From positions 138,468 to 202,467 of the forward strand of contig JAPPMU010000015.1 of the NCBI GenBank assembly GCA_028873965.1: DNA of 64,000 bases, given 5' to 3'. The position numbers were made by a program, and so were the translations under genes. Positions 9,976 to 21,226 of this stretch are shown in pieces (within the stretch, counting starts at the first letter, position 1; every line of letters begins with the position of its first letter). A model generated the notes under the pieces. It did no database searches and had not been told where the DNA came from. It was given only the letters and a program-made list of their open reading frames with translations. The stretch comes from Chloroflexota bacterium. GTDB lineage: Bacteria; Chloroflexota; Dehalococcoidia; Lucifugimonadales; UBA3495.

Positions 9976-10254
9976 ATGGTTTTGCCGATCACCGACGTCA
10001 CCATAGTCCGCCGCTGCGCCGGCTGCTCTGCGGAGTTCGGCACCATGACGGTCAAGAAGGACAACATGCGTCTCATGACCAACGACCTGAACTGGTGCGA
10101 AGACTGCGGCAAGGAAACCCGCGAAATCCGCGACATCGCGGAACGCGAGACCACGGTCAGCGCCGAACAGGCCAGCTATCCCGGCAATCCCGCGGTTGAG
10201 GACGTTTCCGCCGCTGAATTCCGCCGCCGTCGCAGCGCCGGTATCCGCGTTTAG
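9976..10254 (+). CDS. Small two-CxxC zinc-ribbon protein
   Basis: 92 residues from the ATG at 9976, preceded by GGGAGGG. Two knuckles, CAGC near residue 16 and CEDC near 39, suggest a single zinc ribbon, followed by an acidic and then Arg-rich tail ending FRRRRSAGIRV. The family is not recognised. It sits 24 bp upstream of the SirB1-like gene in the same direction and may be cotranscribed with it. A nucleic-acid or protein adaptor role is only a guess. Confidence 0.65.
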   Translation: MVLPITDVTIVRRCAGCSAEFGTMTVKKDNMRLMTNDLNWCEDCGKETREIRDIAERETTVSAEQASYPGNPAVEDVSAAEFRRRRSAGIRV

Positions 10255-10278
10255 CTCTGGCCGGCGAAGGAGCAGCCT

Positions 10279-11118
10279 ATGTTTGCGGCAGACGCGATCC
10301 TCGAACTGCAACGGCTGGTTGCTTCTGAGTCGGCCGATACCGTCGGCGGCGATTTCGACCTCGCCACCGGCGCCCTGTTGGTGGCTTCCACCGACGATCC
10401 CAACGTCGACATCGACGGCTGCCGCGCCAATCTCGATCGTATGGCCGACGCCGCGCGAGGCCGGATGCCTTCGGAACCCCGGCCCCTTGAGGAACTCAAC
10501 GCCATCACCGATCTGCTCTTCGGCGTCATCGGTTTCTCCGGCAACCGGGACGACTACTACGACCCCAACAATTCCTACCTGAACCAGGTACTGGAGCGCC
10601 GCCTGGGCATTCCCATTACGCTTTCGTTGTTGTGCATGGAGGTCGGGCGCCGCGCCGGCGTACCGGTGCTGGGAATCGGTATGCCGGGCCATTTCCTCGT
10701 CCGTCACCGCGATGAGGAGAACTACTTCGTTGACGCCTTCAACGGCGGTTTGCTCATGAACCGCGACGAATGCGGTGCCGTCCTGCGGCAGGCCGCTGGC
10801 GAAGACGCCCGCTTGGAGGAGCATCACCTCAACCCGGTGACCCCAAGAGAAATCCTGGCCCGCGTCCTGCGCAACCTGAAGGCCATCTATTGGGATCGCG
10901 AGGAATTCGACCGCTGCATCACCACCATCGGCGCGTTGATGGCGGTCCTGCCGGACCGGCCCGAGGAACAGCGCGACCGCGGCGTGGTCCACCTTAAGGC
11001 CGGCAATCATCAACAATCTGCCGACGATTTTGCTGCGTATATAGAAGCAGCACCCCACGCCGACGATATCGAGACCGTGAGGAATGCCCTGTCCAGATTG
11101 AGGGGTACGCTGTCCTGA
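10279..11118 (+). CDS. SirB1/transglutaminase-like protein with TPR-like tail
   Basis: 279 residues. The region 60-180 has the SirB1 signature: DPNNSYLNQVLERRLGIPIT, then LCMEVGRRAGVPVLGIGMPGHFL and FVDAFNGG. This is a degenerate transglutaminase fold in which the Cys, His and Asp positions (LCME, GHF, VDAF) can still be traced. The C-terminal 80 residues form repeated helices like tetratricopeptide units. The biochemical function of SirB1 homologues is unknown; in some bacteria they lie near peptide-release-factor methylation genes. A good Shine-Dalgarno (AAGGAG) precedes the ATG. Confidence 0.85.
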   Translation: MFAADAILELQRLVASESADTVGGDFDLATGALLVASTDDPNVDIDGCRANLDRMADAARGRMPSEPRPLEELNAITDLLFGVIGFSGNRDDYYDPNNSYLNQVLERRLGIPITLSLLCMEVGRRAGVPVLGIGMPGHFLVRHRDEENYFVDAFNGGLLMNRDECGAVLRQAAGEDARLEEHHLNPVTPREILARVLRNLKAIYWDREEFDRCITTIGALMAVLPDRPEEQRDRGVVHLKAGNHQQSADDFAAYIEAAPHADDIETVRNALSRLRGTLS

Positions 11119-11154
11119 TCAACCATAACCTGTCCCATCTAAAGGAGCGTGATA

Positions 11155-11769
11155 ATGCTTCGATACTTGCTGGTCGGAATCGGAATACTGATTGTCATCC
11201 CCGTGGCGTGGCTGGCCTGGTGGCTCCTCAGCCCGTTGTTCATCACCATGGAAGTCCACGAGGAGTTTCCCCTGGCTCACCGGGCCGTCGTCCCCGACAA
11301 CATGACCATGGCGGAAGTGGAGGACGCCATGGCCGCCGCGGCCAACCTGGAGCGTCCGGTCGATGAGGCCATGCCCGATTCCCCGGGTGCGGCGGCTTCC
11401 CAAACCGAGCCGCAGGCTACCCTGACCGGCGAGTTCCGCGACGCCGACGCTTTTCACAAGGGATCCGGCACGGCAACGGTTTACAACCTGGGGCCTGACG
11501 CCGGGCACGTCCTCAGGCTGGAAGACTTCCGCGTCACCAACGGGCCGGACCTGCGCGTCCTGCTGGCCAACGCTCCCTTCCCGGAGGGACATTCGGACCT
11601 GGATGATGACGGGTACGTCGAGTTGGACAAGTTGAAGGGCAACGTCGGCTCCCAAAACTATGACATACCGCCCGACGTATCGCTGGCCGACGTGCATAGC
11701 GTGGTCATATACTGCCACCCGTTCCGAGTGTTGTTCAGCGTCGCCACGCTGGAACCTCCGTCGGGATAA
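11155..11769 (+). CDS. Membrane-anchored DM13 domain protein
   Basis: 204 residues from the ATG at 11155 (AAAGGAG seven bases upstream; a GTG at 11149 is the alternative). One N-terminal membrane helix (about 1-25) is followed by a linker and a DM13 domain (about 95-200): [34 protein letters not shown], then [17 protein letters not shown] with the domain's conserved Cys. DM13 domains are proposed redox or electron-transfer modules outside the membrane. It is followed closely by the GH15 gene. Being a predicted extracytoplasmic anchored protein, it may have a cell-surface role. Confidence 0.85.
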   Translation: MLRYLLVGIGILIVIPVAWLAWWLLSPLFITMEVHEEFPLAHRAVVPDNMTMAEVEDAMAAAANLERPVDEAMPDSPGAAASQTEPQATLTGEFRDADAFHKGSGTATVYNLGPDAGHVLRLEDFRVTNGPDLRVLLANAPFPEGHSDLDDDGYVELDKLKGNVGSQNYDIPPDVSLADVHSVVIYCHPFRVLFSVATLEPPSG

Positions 11770-11789
11770 TCCAACTTGAGGGCCGGTTC

Positions 11790-13631
<1,842 letters not shown>

Positions 13632-13663
13632 TCAACCCGGCGATCAATAAGGAGAGGCCAACC

Positions 13664-14581
13664 ATGCCCATCGAACAGGTATCCCCCGGCCTGGAACGGA
13701 TCATCGACCTGGACCAGGAGGTCGAATGGCTCGCCAGCGGTTTCGGCGGCGACGGCTCCGCCCTCGGAGTGCCCTGGTGGCCCGCCGAAGGCCCGGTCTG
13801 GTTCCAGGAGGGTGGCTACCTGCTCTTCAGCGACATCGGCGGCAACCGGCGCATGCGCTACAACGACGCCGACGGCCTGTCCGAGTTCCAGTTGGGCACC
13901 AACGAGGCCAACGGCCTGACCCGTGACCCGCAGGGCCGGCTCCTGGCCTGCGAGCACGATGCCCGCCGCGTCACCCGCCAGGAAGCCGACGGCAGCATCA
14001 CCGTCGTCGCCGACAACTACCAGGGCAAGCGACTGAACCGTCCCAACGATCTGGTGGTCAAGTCCGACGGCGCCATCTACTTCACCGACCCGTACCGCGA
14101 TACCTATCCCGGCATGGAGTTGGGCTTCGCCGGCGTGTATCGCGTATCTCCCGACCTCAGCGACGTCACGCTGCTCATCGACGACTACGTCGGCCCCAAC
14201 GGCCTCTGCTTCTCGCCCGGCGAGAGCATCCTGTACGTCAACGACTCTCGCGTCGGCCTGATCAAAGCGTGGGACGTGCGACCCGACGGCGGCATTGAAA
14301 ACGGCCGCCTGCTCTGCGTTCTCGCCGACGAGCGGCCCGGAGTGCCCGACGGCATGAAGTGCGACCTCGAGGGCAACATCTACGTCACTGGACCAGGCGG
14401 CGTCTGGATCCTCGCCCCCGATGGCCGCCACCTCGGCACCCTCGCGCTGGGTGACGGCAAGCGTGCCACCAACGTCGGCTTCGGCGGCGGCGACTGGAAG
14501 ACCCTGTACATCACCACCTTCGAGGAGCTCTGCCGGGTGCGCGTCAGCATTCCGGGCGTGCCCGTTCCCCGCGTTATCTGA
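13664..14581 (+). CDS. SMP-30/gluconolactonase family hydrolase
   Basis: 305 residues from the ATG at 13664 (AAGGAG upstream). It is a six-bladed propeller of the SMP-30/gluconolaconase/LRE group: the metal-ligand Glu in PAEGPVW near 45, the Asn in RPNDLVV near 128, the Asn in GPNGLCFSP near 185 and the Asp in PDGMKCDLEGN near 230. The family opens sugar or aldonic lactones. With the GH15 gene upstream and a GMC oxidoreductase converging from the other side, a carbohydrate-oxidation locus is plausible. No secretion signal is seen. Confidence 0.9.
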   Translation: MPIEQVSPGLERIIDLDQEVEWLASGFGGDGSALGVPWWPAEGPVWFQEGGYLLFSDIGGNRRMRYNDADGLSEFQLGTNEANGLTRDPQGRLLACEHDARRVTRQEADGSITVVADNYQGKRLNRPNDLVVKSDGAIYFTDPYRDTYPGMELGFAGVYRVSPDLSDVTLLIDDYVGPNGLCFSPGESILYVNDSRVGLIKAWDVRPDGGIENGRLLCVLADERPGVPDGMKCDLEGNIYVTGPGGVWILAPDGRHLGTLALGDGKRATNVGFGGGDWKTLYITTFEELCRVRVSIPGVPVPRVI

Positions 14582-14598
14582 ACGCGGCCGCACAACCA

Positions 14599-14626
14599 GT
14601 AGGGGAGACGTAACTGTCGCCCCTAC
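14599..14626. terminator. Hairpin between convergent SMP-30 and GMC genes
   Basis: An inverted repeat (GTAGGGG at 14599-14605 with CCCCTAC at 14620-14626, inner GAC/GTC pairs) sits in the 82-bp gap between two convergent genes. A related hairpin stands at 33879-33901. It probably acts as a bidirectional stop, although no long T-run follows. Confidence 0.5.
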
Positions 14627-14663
14627 CAAATTCTATCTTCGCGTCCGTCTCGTGGACGCCGGC

Positions 14664-16208
14664 CTATTTGCCCGTGCGAATGTAGTCCGCCACCTTCTCG
14701 CCGATCATGATCGTGGTGGCATTGGTGTTTGCCCGGATGCAGTCCGGCATGATGGACGCGTCGGCCACCCGGATGTTCTCCAATCCGTGGATCCTGCCCT
14801 GCTGGTCCACCACGGCCATGCCGTCGCTGGCCGGCCCCATCTTGCACGTCCCCGAAACGTGGTGCGACGTGCCCGAGTTCCGCATCAGCCAGTCGTCCAA
14901 CGAGGCGTCTGACGTCAGGTCGGCGTCAACGGGATTGACCCGCTCCAGCAGGATGTTCCGGTAGGAGGGGTGCTCCCCGATCTCGATGCACGTGCGAATG
15001 GCTTTGCGCATCCGTTCCAGGTCAAAGGGTTCCTCGTAGTAGTTGTAGTCCAGGAACGGGTACTCCAGCGGGTCGTTGGACTTGAGCCGCAGTTCGCCCT
15101 TGCCCAGCGCCAGTTGCAGGCTCGCGCTGATCCCGATGTAGTTTTCGTCGTCGTCGATGACCACCTGCGCCGGCCGGTGTTCTGAAGTCATCAGCAGCGG
15201 CGAGATCTGCATGTCGTTGCGCAGGTACGATTCCTCCACCGTGTACCGCAGGCCCACCTGAATCGCCGCCGCCTGCACGTCCGGTCGGTCACCGGCGGCG
15301 CGGAACAGGACGCACGCCGAGGGATGGTCCCGCAGGTTCTGGCCTACGCCCGGCAGCTCGTGCACCACCGGTATGCCCACCTCGCGCAGGTGGTCCGCCG
15401 GGCCGACGCCCGAAAGCAACAGCAGTTGCGGCGACGCGATGGCCCCGCTGCTCACCACGATCTGGCCGCCTTCCACGACGAACCGTTCGCCGCCACTCTC
15501 CACCTCAACTCCCACAGCTCGTTTCCCGTCAAACACCACCCGACACGCCTGCACGTTCGCGCGCAGCGTGAAGTTCAGCCGGTGCCGTGCCAGGTTCAAG
15601 TAGGCCAACGCCGTGCTAATCCGGACGCCTTCCAGGGTGTTGCGCGCTCGCGGCGACACCCCGGTCGACTCCGGGTGGTTCTGGTCGGGATCGTCGTTGA
15701 AACCCAGCGCCAGCGCCGCTTCCTTGAACGCTACCGAGTGCGGCAACCATTCGTCCTGGCGATAGCGCCGCACCGGGATCGGGCCGTCGGTGCCGTGCCA
15801 GTCGTCCTGAAAGTCGTGGTCGTTTTCCATTCGGCGGAAAAACGGCAGCACGCTGGTGTAGCCCCATTCGTCGTTGCCCCATTCCGACCACCGGTCGTAG
15901 TCCTCCGGTATGCCCCGATACAACACCTGCCCATTGATGGCCGACGACCCGCCCGTGGCCTTCCCACGCGGGATCACCAGGTCGGTCTGTTGCGCCGTCA
16001 CCCGGGCGTTGTACGCCCAACTGTGCGGGCCATAGGCCGAAAAGAAAACATTGTTGCCCAGCTTCAGATCGTCCGGCAGGTGATTGAAGTCGGGGTAGTC
16101 CGGCCCCGCCTCCAGCAGCAGCACGCTCTTGTCCTGGTCTTCGGAGAGGCGTGTGGCGATGGTGGATCCGGCCGAGCCGGCGCCGACCACAATATAGTCG
16201 TATCGCAT
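14664..16208 (-). CDS. GMC family FAD-dependent oxidoreductase
   Basis: 514 residues from an ATG with AGGAGG five bases upstream. The FAD-binding GAGSAGST motif is at 8-15, and LLLEAGP near 30 is the ribose-binding acidic strand. GMC signature 1 is GKATGGSSAINGQ near 83 and signature 2 is SSGAIASPQLLLLSGVG near 254. The catalytic His lies in SGTSHHVSGTCKMG near 455, with the second catalytic residue Asn in RANTNATTIMIGEK. It resembles choline/alcohol dehydrogenases, and the substrate is unknown. It runs towards the SMP-30 gene and has its own upstream repeat-filled region. Confidence 0.94.
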   Translation of the reverse strand: MRYDYIVVGAGSAGSTIATRLSEDQDKSVLLLEAGPDYPDFNHLPDDLKLGNNVFFSAYGPHSWAYNARVTAQQTDLVIPRGKATGGSSAINGQVLYRGIPEDYDRWSEWGNDEWGYTSVLPFFRRMENDHDFQDDWHGTDGPIPVRRYRQDEWLPHSVAFKEAALALGFNDDPDQNHPESTGVSPRARNTLEGVRISTALAYLNLARHRLNFTLRANVQACRVVFDGKRAVGVEVESGGERFVVEGGQIVVSSGAIASPQLLLLSGVGPADHLREVGIPVVHELPGVGQNLRDHPSACVLFRAAGDRPDVQAAAIQVGLRYTVEESYLRNDMQISPLLMTSEHRPAQVVIDDDENYIGISASLQLALGKGELRLKSNDPLEYPFLDYNYYEEPFDLERMRKAIRTCIEIGEHPSYRNILLERVNPVDADLTSDASLDDWLMRNSGTSHHVSGTCKMGPASDGMAVVDQQGRIHGLENIRVADASIMPDCIRANTNATTIMIGEKVADYIRTGK

Positions 16209-16227
16209 CGGTACCTCCTAAGCTAAT

Positions 16228-16322
16228 CCGTCATTCCAGCGTCATTAGCAAATCTGTCATTCCGGCCGCCACTGCGTCATGCCGGCCGTCACTTCGTCAT
16301 TCCGGCGAAAGCCGGAATCCAG
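16228..16322 (+). repeat. Tandem REP half-units ending in a full palindrome
   Basis: Several CGTCATTCC/GTCATGCCGG half-sites follow each other at about 20-25 bp spacing (starting near 16229, 16255, 16276 and 16296); only the last (16296-16322) carries the complementary arm and can fold. This fills most of the 299-bp gap between the GMC gene and dprA, in which no gene is seen. Confidence 0.65.
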
Positions 16323-16493
16323 ATTACGGCGCGTAGTTCACTGGCCGCAATACTAGCCGACTCCGATTGCACGGGCAAGAAACCGTCGATCCACGTAATC
16401 GCCACACGTCGTCGTAATCGTCGCAGATTGTCGGTCATCCGCATCCACGGAAATCTCTGACACAAATCAGCCGTTCCAGCGCAAACCCTGTGC

Positions 16494-16510
16494 TAGAATC
16501 CCCTGCCATG
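16494..16510 (+). promoter_or_regulatory. Possible -10 box and leaderless start of dprA
   Basis: TAGAAT (16494-16499) stands eight bases before the ATG at 16508, and no Shine-Dalgarno is present. If TAGAAT is the -10 hexamer, transcription would start at or next to the ATG and the dprA mRNA would be leaderless. No convincing -35 is seen, so this is tentative. Confidence 0.35.
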
Positions 16511-17719
16511 AGCGCCATCCGAACTGATGCACTGGGCTACTGGGTAGCCTTGAGCCGCGTCCCCCGCCTGGGTTCCGCCCGCTTCCGCCTTCTCGAATCC
16601 TTCTTCGATGGCGACCTGTCGGCGGCATGGGAGTCCCCCGCGCGGGAGTTACGCGCCGCCGGTGTGGGCCGGGCGGTGGCGCAATCCATCGTTAGCGCCC
16701 GGGAAACATCCTCACCCGATCAGGAATTGTCCCGTCTGCGGGACGCGGGGGTTGCGGCGATCAATTGGCACGATCCTGCCTATCCGCAGCGCCTGACGGA
16801 GACTGACGACGCGCCGCCTGTACTCTACTTGCGGGGAAAGCTGCCCGCCGACGACGCGCCGTCCATCGCCGTCGTTGGCACGCGGCGCCCTACTGACTAC
16901 GGCCGTCGGATTACTGCCGATTTGTGCTCGTCCCTGGCCGCCCACGGGGTGGTCGTGGTCAGCGGCCTCGCCCTGGGCATCGACGCTTGCGCACATAAAT
17001 CCACCGTGGACGCCGGAGGCGTGACGGTCGCCGTCCTCGGCAACGGCCTGGACACGGTGTATCCTCGGGAGAACCTGCGCCTGGCCGAACGCATCGTCGC
17101 CGAGGGCGGCGCCATCATCAGCGAATTCCCCATCGGCGTGCGGCCCGAAGCGTCGAATTTCCCCAGGCGCAATCGCATCATCAGCGGCATGACCCTCGGC
17201 ACGCTGGTTACCGAGGCCGGCGAGACCAGCGGAACCCGCTGGACCGTTTACCACGCCCTGGAGCAGAACCGCGAGATTTTCTGCGTCCCCGGCAGCGTAT
17301 ACTCGGAATCCAGCCGGCTAACCAACCGGCTCATCCGCGAGGGCGCCAAGCTGGTCTGCAACGTGAACGATATACTGGTAGAAATCGGGCTCGAAACCTC
17401 GGAACGGCAGATCCCGTTGGACCTGTCCCATGCCCAGGCGACATCCAACGCGCCCGCCAAATCCGGCTCGAATGGTAGTGCAGAAACGACGCGCAGCCGT
17501 TACCATGATCCGATAGAATGTCAATCGACACCACCGGAAACCCCCGATCCCGATGAGGCTGAACTGCTTCAGCACATCGCCACAGAACCGGTACACATCG
17601 ACGACCTGGTAACTCTCAGCCGCCGGCCCATCGCGGAAATCAGCGGTCTGCTCACCATGCTTGAACTCAAGGGTCTGGTCAGACAACTTGGGACCATGCA
17701 TTATCAACTGGTCGCCTGA
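16508..17719 (+). CDS. dprA: DNA-processing protein DprA
   Basis: 403 residues from the ATG at 16508 (a GTG at 16490 is also in frame). Helical N-terminal domain (1-110), then the Rossmann-type DprA core (about 115-320) with SIAVVGTRRPT, VVVSGLALGIDACAHKS, VLGNGLDTVYP, ISEFPIG and NFPRRNRIISG, and a C-terminal winged helix (about 345-400). DprA loads RecA onto incoming single-stranded DNA during natural transformation, but homologues also occur in bacteria not known to be competent. No com genes are in the window. topA follows 20 bp downstream, a pairing common in many phyla. Confidence 0.95.
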   Translation: MSAIRTDALGYWVALSRVPRLGSARFRLLESFFDGDLSAAWESPARELRAAGVGRAVAQSIVSARETSSPDQELSRLRDAGVAAINWHDPAYPQRLTETDDAPPVLYLRGKLPADDAPSIAVVGTRRPTDYGRRITADLCSSLAAHGVVVVSGLALGIDACAHKSTVDAGGVTVAVLGNGLDTVYPRENLRLAERIVAEGGAIISEFPIGVRPEASNFPRRNRIISGMTLGTLVTEAGETSGTRWTVYHALEQNREIFCVPGSVYSESSRLTNRLIREGAKLVCNVNDILVEIGLETSERQIPLDLSHAQATSNAPAKSGSNGSAETTRSRYHDPIECQSTPPETPDPDEAELLQHIATEPVHIDDLVTLSRRPIAEISGLLTMLELKGLVRQLGTMHYQLVA

Positions 17720-17739
17720 ACTGGAGACGAACTCTTTCT

Positions 17740-20205
17740 ATGCCGCCCAAGACAGGAACTTCGGCAAAATCCACTCGGACCACCAAGGCCCGCGGCAGTA
17801 GCCAGTCGCGGCGGTCCGGCTCCCGCGCCGCCGGCAAGTCCGCTGCCCAGGATGCCCCCGCCAGCGGACCCGCCCGCCGCGCCGCGCGTGTGCCCTCCTC
17901 CAAGGGCAAGCGCCTCGTCGTCGTGGAATCCCCGGCCAAGGCCCGAACCGTCGGTCAGATCCTGGGCAACAAGTATCTGGTCACCGCATCCATGGGCCAC
18001 GTGCGCGACCTGCCCAAGTCCACCCTCGGCGTGGACACCGAGCAGGATTTTAATCCCAAGTACCTGACCATGAAGGACAAGCGCGACCTGGTCAAGGAAC
18101 TCAAGGCAGCCGGGGCCAACGCTTCGGATATCTTCCTGGCCACCGACCCCGACCGTGAGGGCGAGGCCATTTCCTGGCATCTTCAGGCCGCTGCCGGCTG
18201 GGACAAGTTCGAAAAGCCACCCAAGCGTGTGGTGTTCCACGAGATCACCAAGCAGGCTGTCGAAGAGGCGTTCGAACATCCCCGCGAAATCGACATGCAG
18301 TTAGTCAACGCTCAGCAGGCCCGCCGCATCCTGGACCGCTTGGTGGGATACGAGATCAGCCCCCTGCTGTGGCTCAAGGTCAAGCTCGGGCTGTCGGCGG
18401 GGCGCGTACAGTCCGTCGCCCTCCGCATGATCGTAGATCGTGAACGGCAAATCACCGCCTTCGTGCCACAGGAATGGTGGTCGCTGGAGGCCCAGCTGCA
18501 CAAGGACACCGACCCCAACCTCCCGGCCAACCTGTTCACCGCAACGCTCCATTCGCGGAAAGGATCCCGGAAGCTCAGCATCGGCGACGAGGCCACCGCC
18601 CGCGGCCTGGAAGCGGAGCTGAAGGGCGCCGCCTATTCGGTCGACACGGTGGAAAAGAAGCCGCGTCGCCAGCGGCCCGCTCCGCCCTTCATCACCAGCA
18701 CCCTCCAGCAGGACGCCGGCCGCAAGCTGCGGTTCACCGCCCAGCGCACCATGGCCCTGGCCCAGCAGCTCTACGAGGGCCTGAACGTCGGCAGCGAGGG
18801 TTCCGTCGGCCTCATCACCTACATGCGAACCGATAGCGTCAACGTCGCCGATACCGCGGTGCGCGAAACCCGTGACTACATCCGGCAGCGTTTCGGCAAG
18901 GAGTACACTCCGGACAAGCCCCGCGCTTACCGGACCCGGAGCAAAAACGCCCAGGAAGCCCACGAGGCCATCCGGCCCACCTCGGTGGGCCGCACTCCCC
19001 AGGCCATGGCCGCCTATCTGGATCGCGATCAGTTGCGCCTTTACACCCTCATTTGGGAGCGCATGGTCGCCAGCCAGATGTCCGACGCAATGTTGGAAGC
19101 AACAACCGTGGATATCGACGCCCGCTGCGTTGCACCCTCGGACAGCGTGTTCCGTTTCCGCGCCAGCGGCTCCGTGCTCAAGTTCCCCGGCTTCCGCGCC
19201 GTGTACCTCGAAGGCCGTGACGATGCCGCCGACGGTGGCGAAAACGCGTTGCCCGAACTGGCGGCCGGCGACGGGCTGACCAATCAGAAGCTGGAAGCCA
19301 GCCAGCACTTCACCCAGCCGCCTCCCCGGTTCACCGAGGCCACGCTCATCCGGGAAATGGAGGAAAAGGGCATCGGCCGCCCCAGCACCTACGCGCCCAC
19401 CATCGCCACCCTCGTCGAAAGGGAATACGTCCAACGCGAGCAGCGCCGACTCTCCCCCACCGAGTTGGGCTGCACCGTCACCGACCTCCTTACCGAGCGT
19501 TTTGCCGACGTCATGGCTCCCGAGTTCACCGCCAAGATGGAGGAGGATCTGGATAGCGTCGCACAGGGCGAACAGGATTGGGTGCCCATGCTCCGCGATT
19601 TCTACGGACCCTTCCATCAGGCGGTTAACCTCGCCGAGGAAGCCTTCACGCCGTCGTGCGAAAAATGCGGCCAGCCCATGACCATGATGATGGGCCGGTT
19701 CGGCAGGTTCCTGGCGTGCAGCGGCTATCCGGCGTGCCAGAACACCCGCAACATGCGGGACACTGGCGAGCGCCCTGCCGACGAACCCACCGATGAGATT
19801 TGCGAGAAGTGCGAGCGCCCCATGGTCATCAAAACCGGTCGCTACGGGCGGTTCCTCGCCTGCACCGGCTACAACGCCGAGGACAACCCCTGCGACAACC
19901 GCCGCAATATCGTCACCAAGAGCGACGTTCCGTGCCCCAAGTGCGGCGGCGACCTGGTACAGCGTCGCGCCCGGAAATCCGGTCGGCCTTTCTGGGGATG
20001 TGCCCGCTATCCGGAATGCGAATTCCTGGTGAACACGGAACCCCTGCCGGCTCCCTGCCCCGATTGCGGAGGCATGCTGGTCACCGCCGCCCGTGGTCGC
20101 GCTCGCTGCAACGATTGCAAGTGGAAGGGCGACCCGCCCGCGACGGATTCCGCCGACGCCGCGCCCACCGACGCCACCCCGGAGCTGGCCGGCGTTGGCG
20201 ACTAG
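17740..20205 (+). CDS. topA: DNA topoisomerase I (type IA)
   Basis: 821 residues. An unusually long basic, Ser/Ala-rich leader (1-48) precedes the Toprim domain (about 50-165; KRLVVVESPAKA, then TDPDREGEA with the metal-binding acids). Catalytic Tyr361 is in GLITYMRTDS. Four C-terminal cysteine clusters act as zinc ribbons (about 645-800: CEKCGQPM, CEKCERPM, CPKCGGDL, CPDCGGML); the last ends in CNDC. The enzyme relaxes negative supercoils by single-strand passage. It lies between dprA and xerC, with an 11-bp overlap into xerC. Confidence 0.97.
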   Translation: MPPKTGTSAKSTRTTKARGSSQSRRSGSRAAGKSAAQDAPASGPARRAARVPSSKGKRLVVVESPAKARTVGQILGNKYLVTASMGHVRDLPKSTLGVDTEQDFNPKYLTMKDKRDLVKELKAAGANASDIFLATDPDREGEAISWHLQAAAGWDKFEKPPKRVVFHEITKQAVEEAFEHPREIDMQLVNAQQARRILDRLVGYEISPLLWLKVKLGLSAGRVQSVALRMIVDRERQITAFVPQEWWSLEAQLHKDTDPNLPANLFTATLHSRKGSRKLSIGDEATARGLEAELKGAAYSVDTVEKKPRRQRPAPPFITSTLQQDAGRKLRFTAQRTMALAQQLYEGLNVGSEGSVGLITYMRTDSVNVADTAVRETRDYIRQRFGKEYTPDKPRAYRTRSKNAQEAHEAIRPTSVGRTPQAMAAYLDRDQLRLYTLIWERMVASQMSDAMLEATTVDIDARCVAPSDSVFRFRASGSVLKFPGFRAVYLEGRDDAADGGENALPELAAGDGLTNQKLEASQHFTQPPPRFTEATLIREMEEKGIGRPSTYAPTIATLVEREYVQREQRRLSPTELGCTVTDLLTERFADVMAPEFTAKMEEDLDSVAQGEQDWVPMLRDFYGPFHQAVNLAEEAFTPSCEKCGQPMTMMMGRFGRFLACSGYPACQNTRNMRDTGERPADEPTDEICEKCERPMVIKTGRYGRFLACTGYNAEDNPCDNRRNIVTKSDVPCPKCGGDLVQRRARKSGRPFWGCARYPECEFLVNTEPLPAPCPDCGGMLVTAARGRARCNDCKWKGDPPATDSADAAPTDATPELAGVGD

Positions 20206-21226
20206 CCAACCGGACGTCGCGGCCCTGCCGCGCGAGACCAAGAGCTGCGCTCCGGCCACCGCCGACCTGCTGGAGCGTTACGCTCTCTATCTGACCGGGC
20301 AGCGATCGCTGTCCGATAACACGCGCCGCATCTACCTGGACGACCTGCACACCTTCCTGGACTACTGCCGGCGCAACTCCCACGGGCTCCGCGACATGGA
20401 TCGCCAACTCCTTCGCGGCTACGTCGCCTTCCTCGCCACCGTTGGCCGATCCGACGGCCCCCGACCCGCCGGCTATGCCCGCGTCAGCATCGTTCGCAAG
20501 CTCACCGCCCTTCGTACTTTCTACAACTTCCTGGTGCAGGAGGGCTGGTTCAAGTCCACCCCGGTTCCGTCGGCTCGCTCCTTCCCGGTCAAGGTGGAAA
20601 AGCCGCTGCCCAGCTTCCTCGGAAAGCAGGAAGCCACCCGCCTGCTCGCCGCCCCCGACGACGACACCCCGGCCGGCCTCAGGGATCGCGCGATATTGGA
20701 GGTGCTGTACGCCTGCGGCGTTCGCCTGGCCGAGCTGCAAGGCATGAACTTGGGGGACATCAACGGCGCTTGGCGCGAGATTCTGGTTCGCGGCAAGGGC
20801 GACAAGGAACGCTGGACCCTGTACGGCGCGCCCGCTGAGGATGCGCTGAAGCGGTACCTGGAAAACGGCCGGCCACATTTCGCGGCAACCAGCGACGACG
20901 ACGATCCGCTGTTCGTCAATCGCTACGGTGGTCGCCTTTCCCGCCGCAGCATCGAGAAGATCGTGCGCGATTACGCCGCCCGCGCTGGACTCAAGGAGGG
21001 CATCCACACCCACACCCTGCGGCACAGCTTCGCCAGCCATATGCTCGAAGGCGACGCCGACCTCCGCGTAATCCAGGAACTCCTCGGCCACAGCAGCGTT
21101 TCCACCACCCAGATTTACACTCACATCACCAAGCAGGAAGTCCGCCGCGCCTACATGGACTTCCACCCTCTCGCCTCCGCCTCCGAATCCGTTCCCACCG
21201 ACGACGAGCCGACGCCGGAAGCATGA
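20195..21226 (+). CDS. xerC: Tyrosine recombinase XerC/XerD-like
   Basis: 343 residues if the TTG at 20195, overlapping the end of topA, is used; no ATG occurs before residue ~65, so the start is uncertain. The SAM-like core-binding domain spans about 25-130 and the catalytic domain about 150-325, with Arg177 (GVRLAEL), His273-x-x-Arg276 (HTLRH), His299 (LLGH) and nucleophile Tyr308 (QIYTH). It resolves chromosome dimers at dif. The topA-xer order matches that of many Gram-positives. XerC versus XerD (or a single XerA-type enzyme) cannot be separated here. Confidence 0.93.
   Translation: MATSQPDVAALPRETKSCAPATADLLERYALYLTGQRSLSDNTRRIYLDDLHTFLDYCRRNSHGLRDMDRQLLRGYVAFLATVGRSDGPRPAGYARVSIVRKLTALRTFYNFLVQEGWFKSTPVPSARSFPVKVEKPLPSFLGKQEATRLLAAPDDDTPAGLRDRAILEVLYACGVRLAELQGMNLGDINGAWREILVRGKGDKERWTLYGAPAEDALKRYLENGRPHFAATSDDDDPLFVNRYGGRLSRRSIEKIVRDYAARAGLKEGIHTHTLRHSFASHMLEGDADLRVIQELLGHSSVSTTQIYTHITKQEVRRAYMDFHPLASASESVPTDDEPTPEA

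Noticed and set aside
18301..20259. 652-codon frame antisense to topA
   Set aside because: Same reason; topA has all its motifs and zinc ribbons.
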